Source: CAVVJA01 sp963809815
Lineage (GTDB): Bacteria; Actinomycetota; Actinomycetes; Mycobacteriales; Jatrophihabitantaceae
Direction of reading: 5' to 3'
DNA length: 64,000 bases
Assembly: GCA_963809815.1 (NCBI GenBank)
Contig: CAWELM010000025.1
Coordinates: forward strand, 310,001-374,000
Shown here: positions 1-8,269 of the stretch, piece by piece
Position numbering within the stretch: position 1 is the stretch's first letter
How the letters are laid out: each line of letters starts with the position of its first letter
Made by a program: the position numbers and the translations under genes
Notes under the pieces: generated by a model
What the model saw: only the letters and a program-made list of their open reading frames with translations
Databases searched by the model: none
Told to the model about the DNA's origin: nothing

Positions 1-1599
1 GCAGCGACCTCAGCGGTTCGCCATACCGACTTTGCCGGATCCTACGAGCGACATTGTGCCGCCTGGGATGAGCTCTGGCAGGTTTGCGATGTGTCGGTGT
101 CCGGAAACGAGCGCGTGCAACAGCTGCTCCGGCTGCACATCGCCCACGTGCTGCAAGTGTGCTCCGTGCATACCGCTGATCTTGATGCCGGGCTGCCGGC
201 CCGCGGACTGAACGGGGAGGCCTACCGAGGTCACATCTTCTGGGACGAAATCTACGCATTCCCGTTCTTCAACGTTCGGCTGCCAGAAATCGCCCGCGGC
301 CTTCTGATGTACCGATACCGCCGGCTGGGCGAAGCGCGGGCCGCCGCCCGCGCGGCGGGATATCGCGGCGCGATGTTCCCATGGCAGAGCGGAAGTGAGG
401 GCACCGAGGAGACCCAGAACACCCATCTCAATCCACTATCCGGCCAGTGGGAGCCCGACCTCAGCCACAATCAACGGCACGTCAACGCGGCGATCTTCTA
501 TAACATCTGGCACTACTACCAGACTACGCACGACCATGCCTTCCTCGCCGAGTATGGCGCGGAAATGATGTTAGAAATTGCCCGGTTCTGGGAGTCGATC
601 GCGCACTACAACCCCGCGCGCCAGCGCTATGAGATTCACGGCGTGATGGGCCCGGACGAGTTCCATGAGAAGTATCCGGATGCCACTGAGAGTGGCCTGT
701 ATAACAATGCCTACACCAACGTCACGGTGGCGTGGCTATGCGACATTGCGGCCCGGCTGCTTACCATGTTGCCCGCGAGCCGCGCTGCGGCGTTGCGGGC
801 CCGGCTGCACATCGACGACGAAGAGCTCACTCAGTGGCGGGAGATGAGCCAGCGAATGTTCGTCCCGTTCCACGACGACGGCATCATCAGCCAGTTTGAG
901 GGATACGAGGACCTCAAAGAGCTGGACTGGGATGCGTATCGAGCGAAGCACGGCAACATTCAGCGGCTAGACCGCATCCTGCGCGCTGAGGGTGACGACC
1001 CGAATCGCTACAAGATCAGCAAGCAGGCCGATACGGTGATGCTCTTCTTCCTGTTCTCGCGCGCCGAACTCGCGGGCATCTTCCAGCGCCTCGGTTATGA
1101 GTACCGCGACGATACGGCGAAGCGGAACATCGAGTACTACGACCGACGGACTTCGCACGGTTCGACATTGAGCTTCGTGACCCACGCCGGAGTTCTGGCC
1201 GCACTTGATCCGGACAGTTCCTGGGAGCGGTTTATGGTCGCGCTGCAGAGTGATGTCGAAGACGTTCAAGGTGGCACCACGAAGGAAGGCGTCCACACCG
1301 GTGTCATGTCCGGGACGCTCGACCTGGTCCAACGCTATTTCGCGGGCACCCAAGTGCGTGATGGCGACCTGCATTTCGACCCTCGGCTCCCGAGCCAGCT
1401 TCACGCCCTTTCCTTCCCCATGCAGTTCCGTCGCCGCCGCATTCTCGTCTCGCTCACGCATGAACGCCTCACGTTGACGATGCACCCCGAGGGCGCCAAC
1501 CGACCGTTCCAGCTGAGCGTTGGCGACGAGGTCCGCGAGATGCGTCCTGGCGACCACACCGAATTCGAACTGGGCCCGCGCCCGCCAATCACCCAGTAG
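1..1599 (+). CDS. GH65 family disaccharide phosphorylase, C-terminal part (5' truncated by window)
   Basis: The reading frame is open from base 1 to the stop at 1597-1599, giving 532 residues. GH65 enzymes are usually about 750-800 residues, so the N-terminal beta-sandwich domain lies outside the window. The fragment holds the (alpha/alpha)6 barrel: FWDEIYAF, FPWQSGSEGTEETQ, and MGPDEFHE with the probable catalytic acid Glu at fragment residue 220. KQADTVM and HGSTLS correspond to the phosphate/substrate loops. The family phosphorolyses alpha-glucosides (maltose, trehalose, kojibiose, nigerose) to beta-glucose-1-phosphate plus a sugar. The exact substrate cannot be read from this part. The next gene starts 10 bp downstream and encodes the expected beta-phosphoglucomutase-type partner, so the two are probably co-transcribed. 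Hydrolase activity, as in some GH65 members, is less likely given that partner. Confidence 0.9.
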   Translation, partial: AATSAVRHTDFAGSYERHCAAWDELWQVCDVSVSGNERVQQLLRLHIAHVLQVCSVHTADLDAGLPARGLNGEAYRGHIFWDEIYAFPFFNVRLPEIARGLLMYRYRRLGEARAAARAAGYRGAMFPWQSGSEGTEETQNTHLNPLSGQWEPDLSHNQRHVNAAIFYNIWHYYQTTHDHAFLAEYGAEMMLEIARFWESIAHYNPARQRYEIHGVMGPDEFHEKYPDATESGLYNNAYTNVTVAWLCDIAARLLTMLPASRAAALRARLHIDDEELTQWREMSQRMFVPFHDDGIISQFEGYEDLKELDWDAYRAKHGNIQRLDRILRAEGDDPNRYKISKQADTVMLFFLFSRAELAGIFQRLGYEYRDDTAKRNIEYYDRRTSHGSTLSFVTHAGVLAALDPDSSWERFMVALQSDVEDVQGGTTKEGVHTGVMSGTLDLVQRYFAGTQVRDGDLHFDPRLPSQLHALSFPMQFRRRRILVSLTHERLTLTMHPEGANRPFQLSVGDEVREMRPGDHTEFELGPRPPITQ

Positions 1600-1609
1600 G
1601 GATGCCACC

Positions 1610-2386
1610 ATGCCAATGTTCCGGGGAGCGATTTTCGACGTCGACGGCGTACTGGTCGACTCACCGCACGAGAAGGCCTGGCAGGAGTCACTACGCGAGC
1701 TGATGGAATCCGACTGGCAGGACATCCGCGAGCAGACAACGTGGTCGCGGGACGCCTTCACCCCCCGCGTGTACGAGCAATACGTGTCCGGCAAGCCGCG
1801 CATGAGCGGCGCTCGAGCGGCGCTCGACTACTTCGACGTGCCGGACGCGGAGAGGCGAGTCGCGGAATACGCGCAGCGCAAGCAGGAGATGGTACTGCGG
1901 CTTATCGACGCGGGCGATTTCACTGCCTATCCCGATGCGCTGCGTTTCGTCATCACGACCAAGGAGGCCGGACTACGGATTGCCGACGCCTCATCGTCTA
2001 AGAACGCGACATCGTTCCTGAGCAAGATCCGGCTGGACACCTTCGCGCAACAGAACAAGATTTCCGCACCGACCGTGAAACCGGGCACTTCCCTGTTGGA
2101 CTACTTCGACGTCGACTTGTCGGGTCGAGACTTCGCCCACGGAAAGCCTGACCCAGAAATCTTCCTCACCGCGGCACGCGAACTCGGCGTCGAGCCTCAG
2201 GCGGCGATCGTGATGGAAGACGCCGCCGCCGGCGTCGAGGCGGCCAAGCGGGGCGGCATGAACGCGATCGGGATAGCCCGAGCCGACGACGCCGAGCTAC
2301 TCGCGGCTGCTGACCTGGTCGTCACGACCCTCGACGAGGTGGATACCGCTGCCCTCACCCAAGGACGGCTAGCGCGGAAATCCTGA
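1610..2386 (+). CDS. HAD-superfamily hydrolase, beta-phosphoglucomutase-like
   Basis: 258 residues from ATG 1610, preceded by AGGG at 1598-1601. An in-frame start at 1520 would lie inside GH65 and is rejected. HAD motif I is FDVDGVLVDS (nucleophile Asp and acid/base Asp), motif II is ADASSS, motif III Lys is in HGKPDPE and motif IV is VMEDAAAG. The helical cap lies between motifs I and II. It probably isomerises the beta-glucose-1-phosphate made by the upstream GH65 enzyme to glucose-6-phosphate. Between motifs II and III there are about 45 residues, longer than in canonical beta-phosphoglucomutases, including an apparent insert around SAPTVKPGTSLLDYF. A phosphatase role is possible, but the GH65 neighbour favours the mutase. 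Confidence 0.85.
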   Translation: MPMFRGAIFDVDGVLVDSPHEKAWQESLRELMESDWQDIREQTTWSRDAFTPRVYEQYVSGKPRMSGARAALDYFDVPDAERRVAEYAQRKQEMVLRLIDAGDFTAYPDALRFVITTKEAGLRIADASSSKNATSFLSKIRLDTFAQQNKISAPTVKPGTSLLDYFDVDLSGRDFAHGKPDPEIFLTAARELGVEPQAAIVMEDAAAGVEAAKRGGMNAIGIARADDAELLAAADLVVTTLDEVDTAALTQGRLARKS

Positions 2387-2404
2387 CGCGGCAGGACCAA
2401 CGAC

Positions 2405-3685
2405 TCAACGCAGGCGGTAGAGGTCCTCTCCGGCGTCCGGCACGACGAGCGTGTCCGGATCGGCTGCCCAAGCCGTCGGATCGACGTGTCGTGGATCAAG
2501 GTAATCAAGATTGATCGCCCGGGTGCGATCTTCGGGGATACCGGTGGCTAAGGTGACGGTGACTCGATCGCGTTCGCCGTCGACCTCGTCGTAGGTTCCG
2601 GCCCCACGAAGATGGGTGCAATGGGCCAGATCACCCCAGTGGAAGTCCTTGAATCGGTCCCATTGCTTCACGAAGTAGTCCCGGCAGTGATAACCAATCT
2701 GCTCGACAGCCGGATGGGTCGCGCTGATGTCCCGGATATGCGGGGCGTACAGGACGACTTGACCGCCGTCGGCGACGATGGGCTCTACCTTGTAAAAGCC
2801 TTTGGCGCCGGTCCACATGTCGTCGTACTTGGTCGGTATTAGCGACAGGACGCGACGTACCGGCGCGTCGAGGTAGCGAACGTGCGTTTCGGCCGATACG
2901 TCCGCAGCCGCCGCCCACGCAGCGGACGGGTCGCCGAACGTCACCGCATGCAGGTCGCGGGTGCCGGACTTGGTGACCAGGCCCAGTACGAAGCGTTCAC
3001 CGCGGACCATCGAGGCGGCCTCGTCGATCAGTGCACGCACCGGAGTGACTCCTCGAGTACCGATGATCTTCGCGCTCGTTATCAAGGCCCCGAGCCAATG
3101 AGAAAGATCGATCAGTTCACGGCCGGAGATGCCGGGGAAAAGGTACTTGTTTCCACCAGAAAACCCGACTACCTCGTGCGGAAATACCGGACTGACGATG
3201 ATCGTCACATCGTGTTCGACCACGGCGCGGTTGACCCGCACATGGGCGGTGTGGTGCAGCATCCCATCGGACAGTTCGGTGATCCGATCGGCGCTGATGA
3301 TTCCCACTTGCACGAACGTGGACGGATCCCACCACGCGTGGTTCAGCACAGTCGTCGACGGGTAACGATCGGCCAAGGAACCGGCCGGATAGCCCAAGTG
3401 CGCGGCGAGCGCCTCTTCGCTCATCGCGGCATGTGTGCCGAGTGCAACGAGAACGGTGAGACGGCGGACCCGTCCGTGCAGCACGTTGTGGATCTCGGAC
3501 ACCAGGAGAGGCAGCGGGCAGCTGCGGGTGCCGTCCGGCACGATCACGCAGACGCTCCGGCCGTCGAGGGACACGGCGGCGAGCTGGTCGCGTACAAACG
3601 CCCGGATCTGCCCTTCGGTAAGGACGATGTGCGGCCCGCCGATCTGCTCTACCGTCGAGCGCGCCCGACTCGTTGTCTCGACCAC
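2405..3685 (-). CDS. LarA-family (DUF2088) nickel-pincer racemase/epimerase homologue
   Basis: 426 residues if translation starts at GTG 3685; a GTG at 3757 would add an Arg-rich, non-conserved leader. A TATAGT hexamer on the minus strand at 3761-3756 could be a -10 box and would exclude the longer start. LarA hallmarks are present: PDGTRSCP, LGTHAAM, and PHEVVGFSGGNKYLFPGISG followed by DLSH. The spacing His-10-Lys-16-His matches H174/K184/H200 of lactate racemase (the Lys binds the nickel-pincer nucleotide; the His residues serve the nickel/catalysis). It probably inverts the C2 hydroxyl of a hydroxy acid. Known LarA homologues include racemases of lactate and malate and a D-gluconate 2-epimerase. 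The flanking mannonate-oxidoreductase-like and gluconokinase genes favour a sugar acid. No larB/C/E cofactor genes are in the window. Confidence 0.85.
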   Translation of the reverse strand: MVETTSRARSTVEQIGGPHIVLTEGQIRAFVRDQLAAVSLDGRSVCVIVPDGTRSCPLPLLVSEIHNVLHGRVRRLTVLVALGTHAAMSEEALAAHLGYPAGSLADRYPSTTVLNHAWWDPSTFVQVGIISADRITELSDGMLHHTAHVRVNRAVVEHDVTIIVSPVFPHEVVGFSGGNKYLFPGISGRELIDLSHWLGALITSAKIIGTRGVTPVRALIDEAASMVRGERFVLGLVTKSGTRDLHAVTFGDPSAAWAAAADVSAETHVRYLDAPVRRVLSLIPTKYDDMWTGAKGFYKVEPIVADGGQVVLYAPHIRDISATHPAVEQIGYHCRDYFVKQWDRFKDFHWGDLAHCTHLRGAGTYDEVDGERDRVTVTLATGIPEDRTRAINLDYLDPRHVDPTAWAADPDTLVVPDAGEDLYRLR

Positions 3686-3814
3686 GGTCCACCCCCGCGT
3701 TTGCCGATTGGGTGATCGACCTTCGAAACGGTTGCCCTGAGTTCTGGCCAGCCTCACTATACGAGCTATGGCTGAACCGGGATCGGTGCGGATATTGCGC
3801 CGGGATCCTCGGCC

Positions 3815-5209
3815 GTGAGGCCCGTGCGGCTGTCACGGTCAGTCGGTCAGGTTCGGGCCGCGGCGCCAGTGCGGACTGTTCACCTGGGTCTGGGCAATTT
3901 CTTTCGTGCCCACGAATGCTGGTACACCGAGCATGCCCGGGATGCGGCGGACTGGGGCATTGCGGCCTTCACCGGAACGAGCAGCTATGACTTGGTCGAC
4001 GACCTCAATACGCAAGAGGGCCTGTACACGCTCGTGTCGCGTGCCAGTGACGACGACCGGTTCGAGGTGATCAGTAGCCTGTCGCGCGCCCACGTCGCGC
4101 CGGACCACGAGAGCTGGCTGCGCTACTTTCAGGCCCCGGAGCTGTCCGCGGTCACGATCACGGTGACCGAGGCCGGCTACCTACGTGGCGCCACCGGCGG
4201 GCTGGACACCGGCCGACCCGAGGTTGAAGCGGACATCGAAACTCTGCGGAGGGATCTCACCGGTCGGGTGCGTACTGCTCCAGCCCGCCTCGTCGCCGGC
4301 CTGGCCGCCCGGCGAAACGCCGATGCCGGCCCGCTCGCGCTGGTGCCATGTGACAACACACCAAGCAACGGCGCATTGGCCGAACGTGTCGTGCACGACA
4401 TGGCCGAGCTGGTCGACGCAGACCTGGCTTCGTGGCTTCACGACTCACTCGCCGTGGTGACGACCATGGTCGACCGGATCACGCCTCGAGCGACCCCCGA
4501 AGACATCCGCGCCGTTGTCGAGGCCACTGGGTTGGACGATCGCCGTCCGGTGGTCACAGAGCCGTTTCGTGAATGGGTGCTCAGCGGCGTCTTCCCCAGC
4601 GGTCGGCCGACTTGGCAGGACGCCGGTGCCACCTTCACCGACGACGTAACGCCGTACGAGCACCGCAAGCTCTGGCTACTCAATGGCGCTCACTCTCTGC
4701 TTGCGTACGCGGGATCGATACGCGGTCATACCACCGTGGCCGACGCGGTCGCCGACGAAATCTGCCAATCCTGGTTGGCAGCGTGGTGGGCGGTCGCGTC
4801 CCCCTATCTCAATCAGCCGACCACCGAGGTTGCGGCCTACCAGGCTGCGCTCCTCGCCAGGTTCACCAACGCGCGGATGCGTGATCGGCTCGATCGCATC
4901 GCGGCCGATGGCTCGCAAAAACTGCCTATCAGAATCCTGCCTGTCTTGCGCACCGAACGCGCCGCGGGACGGCTCCCGGAAGCAGCGACGCGGGTTCTCG
5001 CCGCCTGGATATGTCACCTACGGGGGATGGGGGCGCCAGTCGCCGACGCGCGAGCCGACGAAGTCGTGCCACTGGCAACCGGCCGCCTCGAAGACGCCGT
5101 GCCGCGCGTGCTGGCATGGCTCGATCCAGCGCTGGGTGTCGACACCGACGTGGTCGCCCTTGTCGTCGAGCAATGCTCAGAATTCCTCGACCGGCGGCGA
5201 GAGCAGTGA
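3815..5209 (+). CDS. Mannitol dehydrogenase family oxidoreductase (UxuB/mannonate-mannitol type)
   Basis: 464 residues from GTG 3815. The N-terminal nucleotide-binding segment HLGLGNFFRAHECWY carries the family GxGxFxRxH signature. The C-terminal catalytic region has YEHRKLWLLNGAHSLLAY, with the family Lys and the Asn/His pair. This polyol-specific long-chain dehydrogenase family includes mannitol 2-dehydrogenase, fructuronate reductase (UxuB) and tagaturonate reductase (UxaB). Length and motifs do not separate these. It is divergent from the LarA homologue (129 bp between starts) and convergent with gluconokinase, so fructuronate/mannonate interconversion is the best contextual guess. Fructose/mannitol interconversion is the main alternative. 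Confidence 0.85.
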   Translation: MRPVRLSRSVGQVRAAAPVRTVHLGLGNFFRAHECWYTEHARDAADWGIAAFTGTSSYDLVDDLNTQEGLYTLVSRASDDDRFEVISSLSRAHVAPDHESWLRYFQAPELSAVTITVTEAGYLRGATGGLDTGRPEVEADIETLRRDLTGRVRTAPARLVAGLAARRNADAGPLALVPCDNTPSNGALAERVVHDMAELVDADLASWLHDSLAVVTTMVDRITPRATPEDIRAVVEATGLDDRRPVVTEPFREWVLSGVFPSGRPTWQDAGATFTDDVTPYEHRKLWLLNGAHSLLAYAGSIRGHTTVADAVADEICQSWLAAWWAVASPYLNQPTTEVAAYQAALLARFTNARMRDRLDRIAADGSQKLPIRILPVLRTERAAGRLPEAATRVLAAWICHLRGMGAPVADARADEVVPLATGRLEDAVPRVLAWLDPALGVDTDVVALVVEQCSEFLDRRREQ

Positions 5210-5243
5210 CGCCGGACTCTGCGGGCAGCTGGGCGTCTTGTTG

Positions 5244-6752
5244 CTACGGCTGGCCGGGCCGCAGCAAGGCGCGGAACGTCGGGACTAATTCGTCGTACAG
5301 CCGGTCGAAGGTAGGCCGCAGGTTGGCATAGACCTGCGCCGCGGCCGGGTCGGGCGGCACTACTTCGTTGATCTCCACTAGGTCGGCTGCGACATCAATC
5401 GTCGGAACAAGGCCAAGTGCATCCATGCCGAGCAGCGCCGCACCGAAACTGGAGCCTTCATGTCCAGCCGGAAAGCCAATCGGTGTGCCGAGAACATCGG
5501 CGAGCATTTGCCGCCATAGCGCACTTCGGGCGAACCCGCCGGTCGCGCGAATCTCGTTAACCTCGTTGCCAGCGGCACGAACCGAGTCCAGGACCAGGGC
5601 GAGTTGCTGGCACACGCCTTCGAGCGCGGCGCGGATCAAATGGGGCCGGCGGTGGTCGGCGTGCAACCCGACATAGGCGCCGCTGGGTAGCGAGCTCCAG
5701 TGCGGAGCGCGCTCTCCGTGCAGGTACGGCAGCATGATCAGCCCGTCGGCGCCGGCTGGCACCGTGCCCGCCTGCCGCAACAGCTCATCTTCTCGCCCGG
5801 CGCTGAGCTCGGGAGCCAGCGCGTCCCCGCACCACTCCAGCACCAAACCGCCGTTATTGATCGCCCCACCGACCACCCACCGCTGATCGGTGAGCGCGTA
5901 GCAGAAAACGCGCCCCTGCTCGTCCACGGTCGGCTGCTCGACCATCACCCGCAACGCCCCGCTGGTCCCGATCGAGCAGGCTGCCACACCGGGACGAACC
6001 GCACCCAGGCCAAGATTGGCCAGCGGGCCATCGCCCGCACCGACGACTACGGACGTCTCGCTGGGCAGCTGGACGGCCTTCGCCGTCTCGGGTGGTAGCT
6101 CGGGTACCACCGTCGTTGTGCCGACCAGTTCCGGCAGCTGATCTGGCGAGATTCCGGCAAGGTCCAGGCTCTCCGGATCCCATTGCAACCGGTGAATGTC
6201 CATGAGACCGGTGCCCGAGGCCATCGAATAGTCGGTGACCAGCACACGCAGCAGTTTCCACAGCACATAGTCCTTGATGCCGACCCAATGCCGCACTCGG
6301 GCAACCAGTTCCGGTTCCTCCTCCTGGAACCAGACGAGTTTCGGAAGCGGCGCCATGGCATGTAGCGGCGTGCCGGTGCGCCGATGCAAGGCCAACCCCC
6401 CGGGCCCGGCCCGCAGCCTTTCGGCCTGCCCGCTGGCGCGCTGGTCGGCCCAGGTGATCACGGGAGTCAGTGGCTCACGGTCCCGATCAAGGCCAATCAG
6501 AGTATGCATCGCGGAACTGAACGACAACGCCCGTATCCGACCGTCACACTGCAAAGCAACGCTGGCGACGGTCCGCGCAACCGCAGCAAGGATTGCATCT
6601 GGATCTTGCTCTGCGTATCCGGGCTTCGGCTCGTGCAATGGGTACCCGACCGCATGTGACGCGGCGACCCGACCGGAGACGTCATATGCGACTGACTTCG
6701 TGCTTGTCGTGCCCATGTCGACGCCGATGACGATCCCGTCCTGGTCGTTCAC
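5244..6752 (-). CDS. gntK: FGGY-family carbohydrate kinase, probable gluconokinase
   Basis: 502 residues from GTG 6752, preceded by GGAGG with 5-nt spacing. The frame is open upstream to 7031, but that extension would run antisense into the DUF1801 gene and does not resemble the family. The N-terminal phosphate-1 loop is GVDMGTTSTK; SFSSAMHTLIGLD, TPVITWADQR and GTPLHAMAPLPKLVW closely resemble gluconokinases of this family. The C-terminal FGGY region has ATGGFARSALWRQMLAD and GSSFGAALLGM. It should phosphorylate gluconate (or a related acid/polyol) to 6-phosphogluconate. Xylulokinase is the alternative, but the central motifs favour gluconate. It converges on the mannitol-dehydrogenase-family gene with 34 bp between stops. 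Confidence 0.85.
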   Translation of the reverse strand: MNDQDGIVIGVDMGTTSTKSVAYDVSGRVAASHAVGYPLHEPKPGYAEQDPDAILAAVARTVASVALQCDGRIRALSFSSAMHTLIGLDRDREPLTPVITWADQRASGQAERLRAGPGGLALHRRTGTPLHAMAPLPKLVWFQEEEPELVARVRHWVGIKDYVLWKLLRVLVTDYSMASGTGLMDIHRLQWDPESLDLAGISPDQLPELVGTTTVVPELPPETAKAVQLPSETSVVVGAGDGPLANLGLGAVRPGVAACSIGTSGALRVMVEQPTVDEQGRVFCYALTDQRWVVGGAINNGGLVLEWCGDALAPELSAGREDELLRQAGTVPAGADGLIMLPYLHGERAPHWSSLPSGAYVGLHADHRRPHLIRAALEGVCQQLALVLDSVRAAGNEVNEIRATGGFARSALWRQMLADVLGTPIGFPAGHEGSSFGAALLGMDALGLVPTIDVAADLVEINEVVPPDPAAAQVYANLRPTFDRLYDELVPTFRALLRPGQP

Positions 6753-6867
6753 CCGGCCTCCGCCCGCCGCACTCGACTTCATCCTGCAGGTGATCAAGAT
6801 TGCAGACAAGCGGCATGACGACGTGACTGTGCCGGGCTCATCGGCGGGGCTATGTGACCATGGCGGC

Positions 6868-7305
6868 ATGGTGACAAAGAAGGGCCCGGCGACGGGCCGA
6901 ACCGGCGCCTCGGTGGCGGAGTTCCTCGCCCGGATACCCGACCCACAGCGACGCGAGGATGCCCGCCGGCTCTGCGCCGTTATGGAGGAGATCACTGGTG
7001 AGCCACCGGCAATGTGGGGGACGAGCATCATCGGTTTCGGCGCGTACCACTACCGCTACGCGAGTGGCCACGAGGGCGACTCGGCGCTGGCTGGATTTTC
7101 GCCGCGTCGGCCGCACCTCGCGATCTACCTGATCGGAGGCTTCGAGAACCGCTACCCGCGTGTGCTGGCCCGGCTCGGCCCGCACAAGACCGGGAAAGGA
7201 TGCTTGTACATCAAGCGTCTCGACGATGTGGATCGTGACGCGCTTCGTGAGCTCATCAACCGGTCGGTTCAGGTCCGTAAGGGAGTCGACCGAATGTCCT
7301 CCTAG
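6868..7305 (+). CDS. DUF1801 domain protein
   Basis: 145 residues from ATG 6868. Upstream in-frame codons lie antisense to the kinase and are not used. The conserved DUF1801 body is visible: MWGTSIIGFGAYHYRYASG, then RRPHLAIYLIGGF, then LGPHKTGKGCLYIKRLDD. It is a small cytosolic alpha/beta protein of the YdhG type. Its biochemical role is unknown in general, although related proteins bind metals or small molecules. It is divergent from the kinase (115 bp between starts). Family assignment is firm; no function is proposed. Confidence 0.8.
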   Translation: MVTKKGPATGRTGASVAEFLARIPDPQRREDARRLCAVMEEITGEPPAMWGTSIIGFGAYHYRYASGHEGDSALAGFSPRRPHLAIYLIGGFENRYPRVLARLGPHKTGKGCLYIKRLDDVDRDALRELINRSVQVRKGVDRMSS

Positions 7306-7356
7306 TGTCCCGCAGCTCGGCGCCGGAATTTTCGTCTGATCCTGGCACGGGACACT
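7304..7356. repeat. 9-bp perfect inverted repeat between DUF1801 and MBL genes
   Basis: AGTGTCCCG at 7304-7312 is mirrored exactly by CGGGACACT at 7348-7356, separated by 35 bp. The left arm touches the stop codon of the DUF1801 gene and the right arm ends 22 bp before the next start. It could be a looped operator for the MBL gene or a weak terminator. No T-run follows. Confidence 0.35.
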
Positions 7357-7378
7357 GACCGGGTGGGACTGTACCGAC

Positions 7379-8269
7379 ATGGAGATCCTCCGATGGGATA
7401 TCGGTGACGCCACAGTTGTCCGCGTCGGCGAGTTGGATGCGACCGCTGCGCTTCAGGGGCTGATTCCGGACTTGGACCCGGCCGAGGTCTCCCGCGCTTC
7501 GTGGCTGGCGCCGCATTTCATAGATGAGGTCGGTCGCCTCAAGGGATTGGTGCAGGCGTTCGTGGTCCTCATCGCCGGCAAGGTGATGATTGTTGATCCG
7601 GGCGTCGGGAACGAGAAGCACCGAACCGCGGTCCCGGGCTGGAACGACCTGCATACGGACTTCCTTGACCGACTCGCGAGCACGGGCGTGCAGCCGGGCA
7701 ACGTCGACTATGTAGTAAGCACCCACCTGCATTTTGACCATGTCGGATGGCACACCCGACTCGTCGATGGAACCTGGCAACCTACGTTCCCGGCCGCCCG
7801 CTACGTGATCTCGGCCAATGAATTCGGCTACTGGCAGGGGTCACCGAAGCACGAGATCGAAGATCAACTCGCTGGCTTTGCCGATTCGGTCGCCCCGATT
7901 CACGAGGCTGGGCTGGTCGACTTGGTGAGCGACGATCACGTGGTCATCGACGGCGTGCGTCTGGTGCCCTCGCCCGGTCACACGCCATATCACGTCAGTG
8001 TCGAGATCGAGTCACATGGTCAGACGGCCGTGATCACTGGTGACGTGATGCATCACCCATGTCAAATCGCCTATCCCCGCTGGGGAGCGGGCTCTGACTT
8101 CAACCCTGACCAGGCCCGCGTCTCGAGATCTGATCTCGTCGAGCGGTTCGCCGGCACTGAGACGTTGGTTATCGGAAGCCACTTCGCGGATCCGGTTGCC
8201 GGACACATCAGGCGCGACGGCACACGGTTCCGCTTGATATCAGCGGAGGGTTCAGCGCGGATGCGTTGA
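7379..8269 (+). CDS. MBL-fold metallohydrolase (AHL-lactonase/AttM-like)
   Basis: 296 residues from ATG 7379. The metal-binding motif STHLHFDHVGW is the HxHxDH signature. Further ligands are likely the His in PSPGHTPYH, the Asp in VITGDVMHH and the late His in GSHFADP, so a complete dinuclear site is predicted. The overall layout (about 290 residues, GxG before the HxHxDH loop, late His) matches lactonase-like metallo-hydrolases that open lactone rings or cleave esters. The substrate is unknown. It converges on the frameshifted PucR-type gene, whose last bases overlap this one (8208-8269). Confidence 0.85.
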   Translation: MEILRWDIGDATVVRVGELDATAALQGLIPDLDPAEVSRASWLAPHFIDEVGRLKGLVQAFVVLIAGKVMIVDPGVGNEKHRTAVPGWNDLHTDFLDRLASTGVQPGNVDYVVSTHLHFDHVGWHTRLVDGTWQPTFPAARYVISANEFGYWQGSPKHEIEDQLAGFADSVAPIHEAGLVDLVSDDHVVIDGVRLVPSPGHTPYHVSVEIESHGQTAVITGDVMHHPCQIAYPRWGAGSDFNPDQARVSRSDLVERFAGTETLVIGSHFADPVAGHIRRDGTRFRLISAEGSARMR

